A DNA stretch of 64,000 nucleotides from Corynebacterium tuberculostearicum. GTDB taxonomy: Bacteria; Actinomycetota; Actinomycetes; Mycobacteriales; Mycobacteriaceae. The position numbers and the translations under genes are program-made. Shown one piece after another: positions 1 through 10,394 of the stretch. Each line of letters begins with the position of its first letter. The stretch's first letter is position 1. The stretch covers positions 2,356,001-2,420,000 of the forward strand of contig NZ_CP073092.1 in assembly GCF_030506365.1 (NCBI RefSeq). Reading direction: 5' to 3'. The notes beneath the pieces are model-generated. The model did not search any database. It was not told the DNA's origin and saw nothing but the letters and a program-made list of their open reading frames with translations.

Positions 1-681
1 GACGCCCCTATTGGGTTTGCGGGCTACTCGCAAGGCGGCGGCGCTTCGCTGGCCGCTGCGGAATTCGCCGACTCTTATGCACCCGAATTGAACGTGGCCG
101 GAACCTACTCCGGCGCCCCGCCGGCTGACCTGCCCAAGGTCATGAAGGCCATCGACGGCTCTTCCATCGTCCACGTGCTGGGCTACGCCATCAACGGCTT
201 TGCTGAGCGCGACCCTAAATTCCGCGATGCGGTCCTTGAAGAATTAAATCCCCGCGGCATCGACTTTCTGCGCTCCGCGGCTACCACCTGTACCGGCGAT
301 TCCATCCTCATGTGGGGCTTTACCAACACTCGCCAACTCACCCGCACCGGGGAATCGCTATCCGAACTCGTAGAGCGCAAGCCCGTCATCAAGGAAACCT
401 TGCTGCGACAGAATCAGGGCAAGCACCCGCTCAAGGGCCCGGCGATGATCGCCAGCTCGCCGCACGATGACCTCATCCCGCACGAGCAGGTCCGCGCCGT
501 CGCAGGAGCCTACTGCCAGATGGGCGGAACCGTAGACTTCATGGCCGCGCCCGGCACCGCGACCATCCCGGGCGCTGGCGCCGACCACGCGCTGCCGCTC
601 TACGTCAATATCCCGGTGGGCTTGAAGTACCTCTTTGACCGCTTCAACGGAAAACCGGCGCCATCTAATTGTGCTGGCTAA
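1..681 (+). CDS. Secretory lipase (LIP family), 3' part only
   Basis: The open frame runs in from the left edge, so the signal peptide and start are outside the window. The first visible residues carry G-Y-S-Q-G-G-G, the nucleophile elbow of alpha/beta-hydrolase lipases, with Ser as nucleophile. Later, S-S-P-H-D-D-L-I-P looks like the acid-residue loop (Asp) and G-A-D-H-A-L-P the catalytic-His region. This pattern matches the secretory lipase family, used by lipid-requiring corynebacteria to release fatty acids from host triglycerides. About 226 residues are visible. The gene ends ahead of a strong hairpin and converges on clpC. The family call is good; exact substrate is inferred. Confidence 0.8.
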   Translation, partial: DAPIGFAGYSQGGGASLAAAEFADSYAPELNVAGTYSGAPPADLPKVMKAIDGSSIVHVLGYAINGFAERDPKFRDAVLEELNPRGIDFLRSAATTCTGDSILMWGFTNTRQLTRTGESLSELVERKPVIKETLLRQNQGKHPLKGPAMIASSPHDDLIPHEQVRAVAGAYCQMGGTVDFMAAPGTATIPGAGADHALPLYVNIPVGLKYLFDRFNGKPAPSNCAG

Positions 682-711
682 ATGGGGTCCGAGCCCGCGG
701 AACTGCACACA

Positions 712-754
712 AAAGCCACCCAACCTCGCAGAAAGCGAAGTGCTGGGTGGCTTT
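712..754. terminator. Bidirectional terminator between lipase and clpC
   Basis: Perfect 11-bp inverted repeat: AAAGCCACCCA at 712-722 pairs with TGGGTGGCTTT at 744-754. It is A-rich on the left and T-rich on the right, so it can end transcription from both converging genes. Confidence 0.75.
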
Positions 755-769
755 AATCGTTGGACCGAA

Positions 770-3538
770 TTACATCGGCTGGCCGGCGCCTGCTGGCGGC
801 GGGTTGTGGCCGTCGTCATCGGAGTCGGAACCGGAGCCGGACTCTAGGTCGGTTCCGGCGGCGGTGGAGCCGCCATCGCCCGGAACATCCGGGGTGATGG
901 TGTCGGGGTCGCCGGCATCGGTGGAGTCGACGTCGTTTTCGCGCACCTCGGCGTCGTCGAGCTGCGGCTCCTCGGTGTCCTCCGGCAGAGGCTTCGGACG
1001 CGGGCTGAAGGTGAACTTCGCGCCCGTGTTGTCCTTGGACTCGCCGTCCCAGCCCTCGACGTCGACGGTGATGATTTCGCCGGCGCCGATTTCGCCGAAG
1101 AGGATCTTCTCGGAGAGCTGGTCCTCAATCTCGCGCTGAATGGTGCGGCGCAGCGGACGAGCACCCAATACTGGGTCAAAGCCGCGCTTAGCCAGCAGGT
1201 CCTTTGCCTTCTGCGTGAGCTCGATGCCCATATCGCGCTCGTCCAGCTGCTTGGCCACGCGGCCGATGAGCAGCTCGACCATCTCCACAATCTGCTCCTG
1301 GGTGAGCTGGTGGAAGACGACGATGTCATCGATACGGTTCAAGAACTCTGGGCGGAAGTGCTTCTTCAGCTCGTCGTTGACCTTCTGCTTCATCCGGTCA
1401 TACTGGGCATCCGCATCGTTCTCGGAGGAGCCGGTAAAGCCCAAGCCCACCGGCTTCGAGATGTCCTGGGTGCCCAGGTTCGAGGTGAAGATGAGAACAG
1501 TATTCTTGAAGTCGACGACGCGACCCTGACCGTCAGTAAGGCGGCCATCTTCCAGCACCTGCAGGAGGGTGTTGTAGATCTCCTTGTGGGCCTTCTCGAT
1601 CTCGTCGAAAAGCACGACAGAGAACGGCTTGCGGCGAACCTTCTCGGTCAGCTGGCCACCCTCTTCGTAGCCAACGTATCCCGGAGGGGCACCGAAGAGG
1701 CGGGAAGCGGTGAAGCGATCATGGAACTCACCCATGTCGATCTGGATGAGGTCATCATCCGAACCGAAGAGGAAGTTAGCCAGGGACTTCGACAGCTCGG
1801 TCTTACCCACACCGGACGGGCCGGCGAAGATGAAGGAACCGGACGGGCGGCGCGGGTCCTTGAGGCCTGCACGGGTGCGGCGGATGGCGCGGGAGACGGA
1901 CTTGACCGCCTCGTCCTGGCCAATGATGCGCTTGTGCAGCTCTTCTTCCATGTTGAGCAGACGGTTGGATTCCTTCTCCGTTAGCTTCAGCACCGGGATG
2001 CCGGTCCAGTGCGCCAGCACCTCTGCAATCTGGTCCTCGCCTACCTCGGCGATTTCCTCCAGGTCGCCAGAGCGCCACTGCTTTTCCTTCTCTGCGCGCT
2101 CCTCGCCCAGCTTGCGCTCCTTATCGCGGAGGCCGGCTGCCTTCTCAAAGTCCTGGGCGTCAATGGCCGCTTCCTTTTCCTTGCGTACCTCAGCGATGCG
2201 GTCATCGACCTCACGCAGGCCCTTCGGCGCGGTCATGCGCTTGATGCGCATACGAGCACCAGCCTCATCGAGGAGGTCAACGGCCTTATCCGGCAAGAAA
2301 CGATCATTGATGTAGCGATCTGAGAGGGAAGCTGCAGCATGCAGCGCCTCATCGGTGTAGGACACGCGGTGGTGCGCCTCGTACTTATCGCGCAGGCCCT
2401 TCAGGATCAAGAAGGTGTCATCCAGGGAAGGTTCCTCCACCTTGACTGGCTGGAAGCGGCGCTCCAGGGCGGCATCCTTCTCGATGTGCTTGCGGTATTC
2501 CTCAAGGGTCGTAGCACCGATGGTCTGCAGCTCGCCACGAGCCAGCTTCGGCTTGAGCAGCGAGGCTGCGTCGATGGCGCCTTCAGCAGCACCAGCACCA
2601 ACCAGGGTGTGGATCTCATCGATGAACAAGATGATGTCGCCGCGCTGGTTAATCTCCTTGAGGACTTTCTTCAGGCGTTCCTCAAAGTCACCGCGGTAAC
2701 GGGAGCCGGCAACCAGGGAGCCCAGGTCCAGCGAGTAAAGCTGCTTGTCCTTGAGGGTCTCCGGAACCTTGCCGTTGACGATGTCGAGCGCCAAGCCCTC
2801 GACGACGGCGGTCTTACCAACGCCCGGCTCACCGATGAGAACCGGGTTATTCTTCGTACGGCGAGACAGCACCTGCATGATGCGCTCTACCTCGGACTCA
2901 CGGCCGACGACCGGATCGAGCTTGCCGTCCTTAGCGGCCTGGGTGAGGTTGCGGCCGAACTGGTCGAGCACCAGGGAATTGGAACGCTCGCCGGAACCGC
3001 CGGAGCCACCACGGCCGCCCGCGCCGGCACCTGCACCAGCACCCGCGCCGACCGGACCGGAGCCCTGGCCGTTGGAGGAACCACCCTCCTGCTGGCCGCC
3101 CTCATAACCGGACAGCAGCTGGATAACCTGCTGGCGCACGCGCGGCAGGTCGGCACCGAGCTTGGTCAGCACCTGTGCGGCAACGCCGTCGCCCTCGCGA
3201 ATGAGACCCAATAGCAAGAACTCAGTACCGATGTACTTGTGTCCCATCTGCAGGCCTTCGCGCAGGGAAAGCTCCAAGACCTTCTTGGCGCGTGGGGTAA
3301 AGGGGATGTGGCCGGTATGTGGCTGGCTGCCCTGGCCGATGATTTCCTCGACCTCGCGGCGAACATCCTCCAGGGAGATACCCATGGATTCCAGCGCCTT
3401 GGCGGCCACGCCTTCGCCCTCATGGATAAGGCCGAGCAGGATGTGCTCGGTGCCGATGTAATTGTGGTTAAGCATGCGTGCTTCTTCCTGCGCCAAAACG
3501 ATGACGCGGCGAGCACGATCGGTAAACCTCTCGAACAT
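770..3538 (-). CDS. clpC: ClpC, AAA+ unfoldase of the Clp protease
   Basis: A 922-residue Hsp100 ATPase that unfolds substrates and feeds them to ClpP1P2 in the cytoplasm. Order: double Clp-N repeat (about 1-145), an unusually Gly/Ala-rich linker (about 146-185), D1 AAA+ domain with Walker A GEPGVGKT at 236-243 and a Walker B ending F-I-D-E, a UVR-type coiled middle segment around residue 450, then D2 with GPSGVGKT. The ClpP-docking V-G-L-G-F loop is present in D2. After D2 comes an acidic, Asp/Glu/Gly/Pro-rich tail of about 75 residues, longer than usual. The start follows from the conserved [11 protein letters not shown] opening. A ClgR-like site lies about 130 bp upstream. Confidence 0.97.
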   Translation of the reverse strand: MFERFTDRARRVIVLAQEEARMLNHNYIGTEHILLGLIHEGEGVAAKALESMGISLEDVRREVEEIIGQGSQPHTGHIPFTPRAKKVLELSLREGLQMGHKYIGTEFLLLGLIREGDGVAAQVLTKLGADLPRVRQQVIQLLSGYEGGQQEGGSSNGQGSGPVGAGAGAGAGAGGRGGSGGSGERSNSLVLDQFGRNLTQAAKDGKLDPVVGRESEVERIMQVLSRRTKNNPVLIGEPGVGKTAVVEGLALDIVNGKVPETLKDKQLYSLDLGSLVAGSRYRGDFEERLKKVLKEINQRGDIILFIDEIHTLVGAGAAEGAIDAASLLKPKLARGELQTIGATTLEEYRKHIEKDAALERRFQPVKVEEPSLDDTFLILKGLRDKYEAHHRVSYTDEALHAAASLSDRYINDRFLPDKAVDLLDEAGARMRIKRMTAPKGLREVDDRIAEVRKEKEAAIDAQDFEKAAGLRDKERKLGEERAEKEKQWRSGDLEEIAEVGEDQIAEVLAHWTGIPVLKLTEKESNRLLNMEEELHKRIIGQDEAVKSVSRAIRRTRAGLKDPRRPSGSFIFAGPSGVGKTELSKSLANFLFGSDDDLIQIDMGEFHDRFTASRLFGAPPGYVGYEEGGQLTEKVRRKPFSVVLFDEIEKAHKEIYNTLLQVLEDGRLTDGQGRVVDFKNTVLIFTSNLGTQDISKPVGLGFTGSSENDADAQYDRMKQKVNDELKKHFRPEFLNRIDDIVVFHQLTQEQIVEMVELLIGRVAKQLDERDMGIELTQKAKDLLAKRGFDPVLGARPLRRTIQREIEDQLSEKILFGEIGAGEIITVDVEGWDGESKDNTGAKFTFSPRPKPLPEDTEEPQLDDAEVRENDVDSTDAGDPDTITPDVPGDGGSTAAGTDLESGSGSDSDDDGHNPPPAGAGQPM

Positions 3539-3666
3539 GATTCCCCTATACTTTCGCTTCTAATGTGATACCCACTCTAACGCGGCAGTCCGCCGATAAT
3601 TTCCGGTTTTGTTCCCAGATGCCCGCAATACCGTCAGAATCCACCATATTCGCAGCTCACACGGGT

Positions 3667-3684
3667 GTACGCCGGTAGCGAACA
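3667..3684 (-). promoter_or_regulatory. Probable ClgR-binding site upstream of clpC
   Basis: Read on the minus strand the site is TGTTCGCTACCGGCGTAC. From memory the corynebacterial ClgR consensus is WNNWCGCYNANRGCGWWS; this site misses one specified base. ClgR activates clpC and clpP1P2 in C. glutamicum, so position and orientation fit. Inference from motif only. Confidence 0.55.
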
Positions 3685-3754
3685 GGGGCATGGGCATGTA
3701 ATCTAGAATCGTTTTTGTTCCCTCCCCTCCCCACTATTTAAGGACGTCGCGACC

Positions 3755-4966
3755 GTGCCCCAGCTTCCTGAGTTCTTTGCCACCCAGCACAACCTGCACG
3801 AAGTGGCCGTGTTGGATGAGGCGCCATCGTCTACCCTCTTTGCGGTCGAAGATGGAAACACGCACCAGCAGCTGAGCGTGGAAATCTTCGCGCCGGAAAT
3901 TACCGGTGTGGTGGACAAGTCCACGCCACTGCATGGGTTGCGCCACCCAGCCATCGCGCCGCTGGTGGGCACGGGCACCACCGCGGACGGGCAGGAATTC
4001 ATCGTGCGCGAAGGGGCTTCCGGAACCCAGCTTTCTGAGCTGCCCAGTACTCTCAGCCGCGAGGAGGCTGCCGACGTCTTTGGTCCGCTGGCGGGTGCGG
4101 TGGACTTCTTGGTGTCGCGTAATCGGGCTGATTTTGCGGTGCATGGGCTAAGGGAGGCCCGGGTGGGCGTCGATAAGCAAAGCCAGGTTTCGGTGCTGGC
4201 TGCGGCCGGCCCGTCCGGCGAAGAGCACGGCGATGCAGTGGCGGCGTTTGAAGAGCTCGTTGCCCGCAAATGCCCAGAATACAAGCCTACTGGCACGGCG
4301 GAGAGCGCCAAGGATGTGGTGGCTCAACTGCACCCGCAGCGCGAATTCGATACCGCGCAGATTCCGCGCGTGCAGGAGCCAGAGCCGCGCCCTCAGCAGC
4401 AGTTCGCCCCGCCGCAACAGCAGCAACCACAGCCGCAACCGATGGCCCAGCCCATGGCGCAGCCGCAGCAACCGATGGCACCCGCCCCGAGAAAGAAGGG
4501 CAAGGGCGGGCTCATTGCGCTCATCACGGTGCTGGCGGTGGCGGCTATTGCTGCTGCGGCCGCGCTGTGGTTCTTCCTGTCCTACCCCAGCTGGAATGAT
4601 AAGGAGCAAAACCTCGCGGATGCGTATCCGGACTTGGTGGGCTCCCGCAGCGGCCAGGATGGCTTCGATGGGGCTAAGTGCTCCTCGCGCGAGCCGGAGC
4701 CTGGCCAAGAGGCCAAGATTTCCTGCGTGGGCGATGGGTTCAACTACATCGTGACCTACTACCCCAGCGTGGAGGAGCGTGATGCCATGCTTCCCGACGC
4801 CGAACCGGTCGAGCTTTCCAATGATCAGTGCACCATCCAAAGCTTTGAGACCACCGCGGATGTTCCGACCTACGTGATGGCCGTGGAAGGCACCCAGTCC
4901 GCATTCCTGGTCTGGGGCGATAAGGCTGAAGAGGAGCGGCTGAACCTGCCGCTGTGCGCCTCTTAA
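3755..4966 (+). CDS. Single-pass membrane protein with degenerate kinase-like cytoplasmic domain
   Basis: 403 residues, GTG start. Residues 1-200 resemble the fold pattern of a serine/threonine protein kinase (an R-H-P-A-I-A-P-L-V-G segment like the alphaC-beta4 stretch, then V-R-E-G-A and L-S-x-L), but I see no glycine loop, no catalytic HRD and no DFG, so it is probably a pseudokinase. Residues 205-245 are a Pro/Gln/Met-rich linker, K/R-rich 246-250 precedes one transmembrane helix (about 252-275). The outer part (about 276-403) has four cysteines (309, 324, 359, 401) that could form two disulfides. A TAGAAT -10-like box sits near 3703. Function unknown; a cell-envelope scaffold or sensor is a guess. 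Confidence 0.6.
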   Translation: MPQLPEFFATQHNLHEVAVLDEAPSSTLFAVEDGNTHQQLSVEIFAPEITGVVDKSTPLHGLRHPAIAPLVGTGTTADGQEFIVREGASGTQLSELPSTLSREEAADVFGPLAGAVDFLVSRNRADFAVHGLREARVGVDKQSQVSVLAAAGPSGEEHGDAVAAFEELVARKCPEYKPTGTAESAKDVVAQLHPQREFDTAQIPRVQEPEPRPQQQFAPPQQQQPQPQPMAQPMAQPQQPMAPAPRKKGKGGLIALITVLAVAAIAAAAALWFFLSYPSWNDKEQNLADAYPDLVGSRSGQDGFDGAKCSSREPEPGQEAKISCVGDGFNYIVTYYPSVEERDAMLPDAEPVELSNDQCTIQSFETTADVPTYVMAVEGTQSAFLVWGDKAEEERLNLPLCAS

Positions 4967-4979
4967 TTTGTCCTTGTTC

Positions 4980-6401
4980 CTATTCCCCGGAGGGTACGCG
5001 CTTGAGGAACGGAGCGAGTACGACGACCACCAGCGAAAGCGCGCCGGCAAAGAGGAAGGCCCAGTGTGCGCCATGAGCCGTCGCGGCGGCCTCGTTCATG
5101 CCTTGGGCCGCGCCGGACTTGGTGCCACGGGTCAGGAAGGTCATCAGGAAGGCGGTGCCGGCCGCGCCCGCCAGCTGCTGCAGGGTATTGAGGATGGCGG
5201 AGCCGTGCGAGTAGAGCTCATCTGGCAGGGAGGCCAGGGACGTCGTCATCAGCGGCGTCATCATAAGCGCAATGCCCAGGGCAAAAAGGATGTGCATGCC
5301 AATGACCATCCATACCGCACTGTCCTCGTTGAGCAGGGTCATCAGCCACGTGCCCGCGGCTAGAAGCAGGGCGCCGGGGATCATGAGCGGGCGGGGCCCG
5401 TGGATGTCATAGAGGCGGCCGACCATCGGCGAGATGCCGCCTTGGAGCAAGCCGCCAGGCATGACGACGAGTCCGGTAACCAGCGAGCTTACTGCCAGGG
5501 AGGTCTGCAGGTAGATGGGCAGGATATTGACCACGCCGAGCAATAGCCCGAACATGAGCAGCATGCCCAGTACCGCCACGGTGAAGTTGGGAACCGTAAA
5601 CGGGCGCATGTCCAAAAGGGCGCGATTGTCCTTGGCCAAGCGCAGCTGGCGGCGGGTGAAAAGCGCCAAGGCCACGAGGCCGACGATGAGAACGACGATG
5701 TCTACGAGGCCATCTCCCTCCAACATGTTTTCCAGGGACGATACGGCGTAGACCAATCCGCCGAAGGCGAAGACGGACAGCACGACGGACGGGAAATCCA
5801 GCGGGGTATCGCGCTTATCCCCCACGTTGACCAGGCGGAAATAGCCGGCGGCGCAGATGAGGCCAAGCAGCGGCGCCATAGTCCAGAAGATGACGTGCCA
5901 GCTAGACATGCTCAACACGAAGCCACCTACCGTGGGCCCGAGCGCCGGGGCTACGGAAATAACCACGGAAATAATGCCCATTACGCTGCCGCGGCGCTGC
6001 GGCGGGACGAGGGTCATCGCCACCGTCATCAGGGTGGGGATCATCAAGGCGGTGCCGGTCGCCTGGAATACGCGGCCCACCAGCAGCACGCCGAAGGCCG
6101 GGGCGAGCGCCGCCAGCACCGTACCGGCAAGAAAAACGCCCGACGATGCCAAGAAGATTTGCCGGGTGGTGAACTTATCCATGAGAAAGCCGGTGGTCGG
6201 GATGACCACGCCCATGGTGAGGAGGAAACCGGTAAGCAGCCACTGGGCGGAGGTAGCGGGGATGCCGAAGTCCGCCATGATGGTGGGCAGCGCCACCGAC
6301 AGGGCGGTCTCGTTCAGGATCATCACCATCGCGCCGAGGACGAGGATGGTGAGGTTGATTTTTACCTCTGCGGAAATGTGGGGATCTGGTTTCTGAGACA
6401 C
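4980..6401 (-). CDS. MFS exporter, DHA2 (14-helix, EmrB/QacA-like) family
   Basis: 473 residues with about 14 hydrophobic segments, expected of proton-coupled drug:H+ antiporter family 2 in the plasma membrane. The antiporter signature motif C (G-P-x-x-G-G after V-A-P-A-L) is present in helix 5, and the helix 2-3 loop has a motif-A-like G-x-L-M-D-K-F-T-T-R. The C-terminus ends R-V-P-S-G-E shortly after the last helix. It converges on the kinase-like gene with only 13 bp between stops and is divergent from guaB1. Substrate cannot be told from sequence; LmrB-type multidrug export is the nearest family assignment. Confidence 0.85.
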   Translation of the reverse strand: MSQKPDPHISAEVKINLTILVLGAMVMILNETALSVALPTIMADFGIPATSAQWLLTGFLLTMGVVIPTTGFLMDKFTTRQIFLASSGVFLAGTVLAALAPAFGVLLVGRVFQATGTALMIPTLMTVAMTLVPPQRRGSVMGIISVVISVAPALGPTVGGFVLSMSSWHVIFWTMAPLLGLICAAGYFRLVNVGDKRDTPLDFPSVVLSVFAFGGLVYAVSSLENMLEGDGLVDIVVLIVGLVALALFTRRQLRLAKDNRALLDMRPFTVPNFTVAVLGMLLMFGLLLGVVNILPIYLQTSLAVSSLVTGLVVMPGGLLQGGISPMVGRLYDIHGPRPLMIPGALLLAAGTWLMTLLNEDSAVWMVIGMHILFALGIALMMTPLMTTSLASLPDELYSHGSAILNTLQQLAGAAGTAFLMTFLTRGTKSGAAQGMNEAAATAHGAHWAFLFAGALSLVVVVLAPFLKRVPSGE

Positions 6402-6445
6402 CCAGACAGGATACTGAGGCCGCGGGTGCGGGGAAAGTCGAGGAG

Positions 6446-6451
6446 TATAGT
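6446..6451 (+). promoter_or_regulatory. -10 box, likely guaB1 promoter
   Basis: TATAGT, 62 bp ahead of the guaB1 start in the divergent MFS/guaB1 spacer. No clear -35 is visible, as is common in corynebacteria. Confidence 0.4.
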
Positions 6452-6456
6452 TTTAG

Positions 6457-7950
<1,494 letters not shown>

Positions 7951-7975
7951 CAGGCTGCATGCTACGTTGACAGAT

Positions 7976-8851
7976 ATGTTGACTCGCTATGACCAAGCGG
8001 CCTCCCGCGCGGCCGCGCAGGTTATGGGGCAGTACTCCACCAGTTTCTCCCTGGCCACGCGGCTTTTGCGCGGGCGGGTGCGCGCCGATATCCGCCACCT
8101 ATACGCGGTGGTGCGCATTGCAGACGAGCTTGTCGACGGCGCCGCAGCCCAAGCCCACACCGACCCCGCCGCCGCGCTAAGTGCCTACGAGCAGACCATC
8201 CTGGCCGCACCGCAGCAGCGACTGCACACCGACCCGATTGTGCACGCTTATGCCATCACCGCTCGCCGCTGCGGCTTCCACCGCGAGCACCTTGTTGCCT
8301 TCTTTAGCTCCATGCGCGCGGACCTGACCCAACGCGAATACTCCCCGTCGGAGCTGCAGGACTATATCTACGGCTCAGCGGAAGCCATCGGGCTATTGTG
8401 CCTGCAAATTTTCTTGGCCGAGGAAGACGTCTCCCCTGCCGACCGCGCCGCCATGGAGCGCGGCGCCCGCGCGCTAGGGTCAGCCTTTCAGAAGATTAAT
8501 TTCCTGCGTGACCTGGCTGAGGATAGCTCCACTTTGGGCCGCACCTATTTTCAGCAGGCCCCATCGGGACGAATTGATGAGGCCACCAAGTCCGCGCTTA
8601 TCGCAGAGATCCGCCGGGAGCTCGCCACCGCTGCGCTCACCATAGACTTGCTCCCGGCTTCCGCGCGGGTGGGTGTGAGCGCGGCGGCGGATATCTTTGC
8701 CGAGCTCACCAATCGCCTTGCCGCCACCCCGGCTACGGCGCTTGCCGCTACACGGGTATCCGTTCCGAACCACACCAAGGCTTGGCTCGCGGCCCGCGCG
8801 GTGCGCCGTCGCGGCCACAGCAGCCATACCCCACACCCAGCCAGAGGTTAA
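7976..8851 (+). CDS. crtB: Phytoene synthase
   Basis: 291 residues. Joins two geranylgeranyl diphosphates to phytoene, the first committed carotenoid step, at the inner face of the membrane. Both Mg-binding aspartate regions are seen: R-I-A-D-E-L-V-D-G near residue 50 (the second residue of the usual DDxVD is Glu) and N-F-L-R-D-L-A-E-D near residue 175. I chose the ATG at 7976 because it gives the normal family N-terminus; the longer open frame runs into guaB1. A TTG three codons earlier is possible. It lies 25 bp behind guaB1 and 9 bp before crtI, so crtB and crtI are surely co-transcribed. Confidence 0.93.
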   Translation: MLTRYDQAASRAAAQVMGQYSTSFSLATRLLRGRVRADIRHLYAVVRIADELVDGAAAQAHTDPAAALSAYEQTILAAPQQRLHTDPIVHAYAITARRCGFHREHLVAFFSSMRADLTQREYSPSELQDYIYGSAEAIGLLCLQIFLAEEDVSPADRAAMERGARALGSAFQKINFLRDLAEDSSTLGRTYFQQAPSGRIDEATKSALIAEIRRELATAALTIDLLPASARVGVSAAADIFAELTNRLAATPATALAATRVSVPNHTKAWLAARAVRRRGHSSHTPHPARG

Positions 8852-8860
8852 GGAGACGTC

Positions 8861-10390
8861 ATGCACGCCGTCGTCATTGGAGCCGGCATCGCCGGACTCG
8901 CCACCGCCGCTTTGCTCGGCCGCGAGGGCTACGAGGTCACCGTTGTGGACTCGCTGGATGAGGTAGGCGGGCGCGCCGGCAGCTTTGCGGAGGCTGGCTT
9001 CCGCTGGGATACCGGCCCGTCGTGGTACCTCATGCCCGAGGCTTTCGATCACTTCTTTGCGCTGTGCGGCACCTCCACCGAGGCGGAGCTGGCCTTGGTA
9101 GACCTCTCCCCCGCCTACCGCGTCTTTCATGGGGATGCGCCGGTGGACGTGCACTCCGGCACCGAGGAAGTCACCGCGCTTTTCGAGTCACTGGAGCCCG
9201 GCGCAGGCGAGAAAGTCCGGGAGTACTTAGCGCAGGCCAGCGATACCTATGACATGGCGCTCAAGCACTTCCTTTACACCACCTTCTCCGCGCCGCTGAA
9301 CCTGGTGCACCGCGATATCCGCACCCGGTTGTCCCGCCTGGTGGCGCTGCTTTCGGCGAACCTGAAGCAGCATGTGGGCCGAAGCTTTTCTGATGCCCGC
9401 CTGCGCCAAATCTTGAGCTACCCGGCGGTCTTTTTGTCCTCCGAGCCGGCCGCCGCACCGGCACTGTATTCCTTGATGAGCCATACCGACCTGGTGGAGG
9501 GCGTGCGCTACCCGCAGGGTGGCTTCGCGGCCGTGGTCCAGGCCATCTACCGGCAGGCTCAGAAGTTTGGCGCCACCTTCCGCTTGGGCGAGGAGGTGAC
9601 CTCCATCAAGGTCGCCAACCGGCAGGTCACGGGCGTGCGCACGAACAAGGGCGCAATCCACGCCGATATCGTGGTCTCGGCGGCGGACGTGCACCACACC
9701 GAGACCCAGCTTTTGCCGCCGCAGTTGCGCACGTACCCGGAGCGCTATTGGGGCCGGCGCAATCCCGGTCTGGGCACCGTGCTTATTTTGGCCGGGGTGA
9801 AGGGCGAGCTGCCAGAACTAGCGCACCATACGCTGCTTTTTAGCCAGGATTGGGATCCGGATTTCCGCGCCGTCTATTCCGGGCCGGAGCCCTCCCGGCC
9901 GTTGGGCGCCTCGGAGTCCATCTACGTGTCCAAGACCTCGGCCACCGACCCGAACGTAGCGCCCGCGGGCCACGAAAACCTCTTCATTTTGGTACCGGTG
10001 CCGGCCGCGGAGGCGCCTGGGTTCGGCAACGCCTACCACGCAGACGAATCCGAGCGCGTTGCCGCGATTGCCGACGCCGCCCTTAACCACATCGCAGCCA
10101 CAGCCGGGGTGCCGGATTTGGTGGAGAGGGTCGTCGTCAAGCGCACGCTCGGCCCGGCCGATTTTGCCGAGCGCTACCATGCTTGGTCGGCCGGTTCTAT
10201 TGGGCCTGCGCACACGCTGCGGCAATCGGCGTTTTTGCGCGGACGCAATGCCTCGCGCAAGGTCGATGGACTCTATTACGCCGGTGCCACCACCGTGCCG
10301 GGCGTCGGCGTGCCAATGTGCCTGATTTCGGCCGAGAACATCATTAAGCGCCTGCGTGGCGATGAATCCGCCGGGCCACTCGTGCGCTAA
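8861..10390 (+). CDS. crtI: Phytoene desaturase (CrtI type)
   Basis: 509-residue flavoprotein that introduces double bonds into phytoene to give lycopene-type products. The N-terminal FAD dinucleotide motif is G-A-G-I-A-G-L-A-T-A near residues 7-16, followed by D-S-L-D-E-V-G-G-R-A. The C-terminus has the usual Y-Y-A-G-A-T-T-V-P-G-V-G-V-P-M-C CrtI signature. A good ribosome site (AAGGAG) precedes the ATG. No crtE, crtEb or crtY genes are next to it, unlike the long crt cluster of C. glutamicum; precursor supply and end product must be encoded elsewhere. Converges on the lipoprotein gene with 4 bp between stops. Confidence 0.93.
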   Translation: MHAVVIGAGIAGLATAALLGREGYEVTVVDSLDEVGGRAGSFAEAGFRWDTGPSWYLMPEAFDHFFALCGTSTEAELALVDLSPAYRVFHGDAPVDVHSGTEEVTALFESLEPGAGEKVREYLAQASDTYDMALKHFLYTTFSAPLNLVHRDIRTRLSRLVALLSANLKQHVGRSFSDARLRQILSYPAVFLSSEPAAAPALYSLMSHTDLVEGVRYPQGGFAAVVQAIYRQAQKFGATFRLGEEVTSIKVANRQVTGVRTNKGAIHADIVVSAADVHHTETQLLPPQLRTYPERYWGRRNPGLGTVLILAGVKGELPELAHHTLLFSQDWDPDFRAVYSGPEPSRPLGASESIYVSKTSATDPNVAPAGHENLFILVPVPAAEAPGFGNAYHADESERVAAIADAALNHIAATAGVPDLVERVVVKRTLGPADFAERYHAWSAGSIGPAHTLRQSAFLRGRNASRKVDGLYYAGATTVPGVGVPMCLISAENIIKRLRGDESAGPLVR

Positions 10391-10394
10391 AAAC

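Noticed and set aside
3000..3060. CRISPR-like or tandem DNA repeat in the clpC linker
   Set aside because: It is only codon-level repetition of Gly/Ala in a coding frame, with no spacer pattern. No CRISPR array, tRNA or rRNA was found elsewhere.
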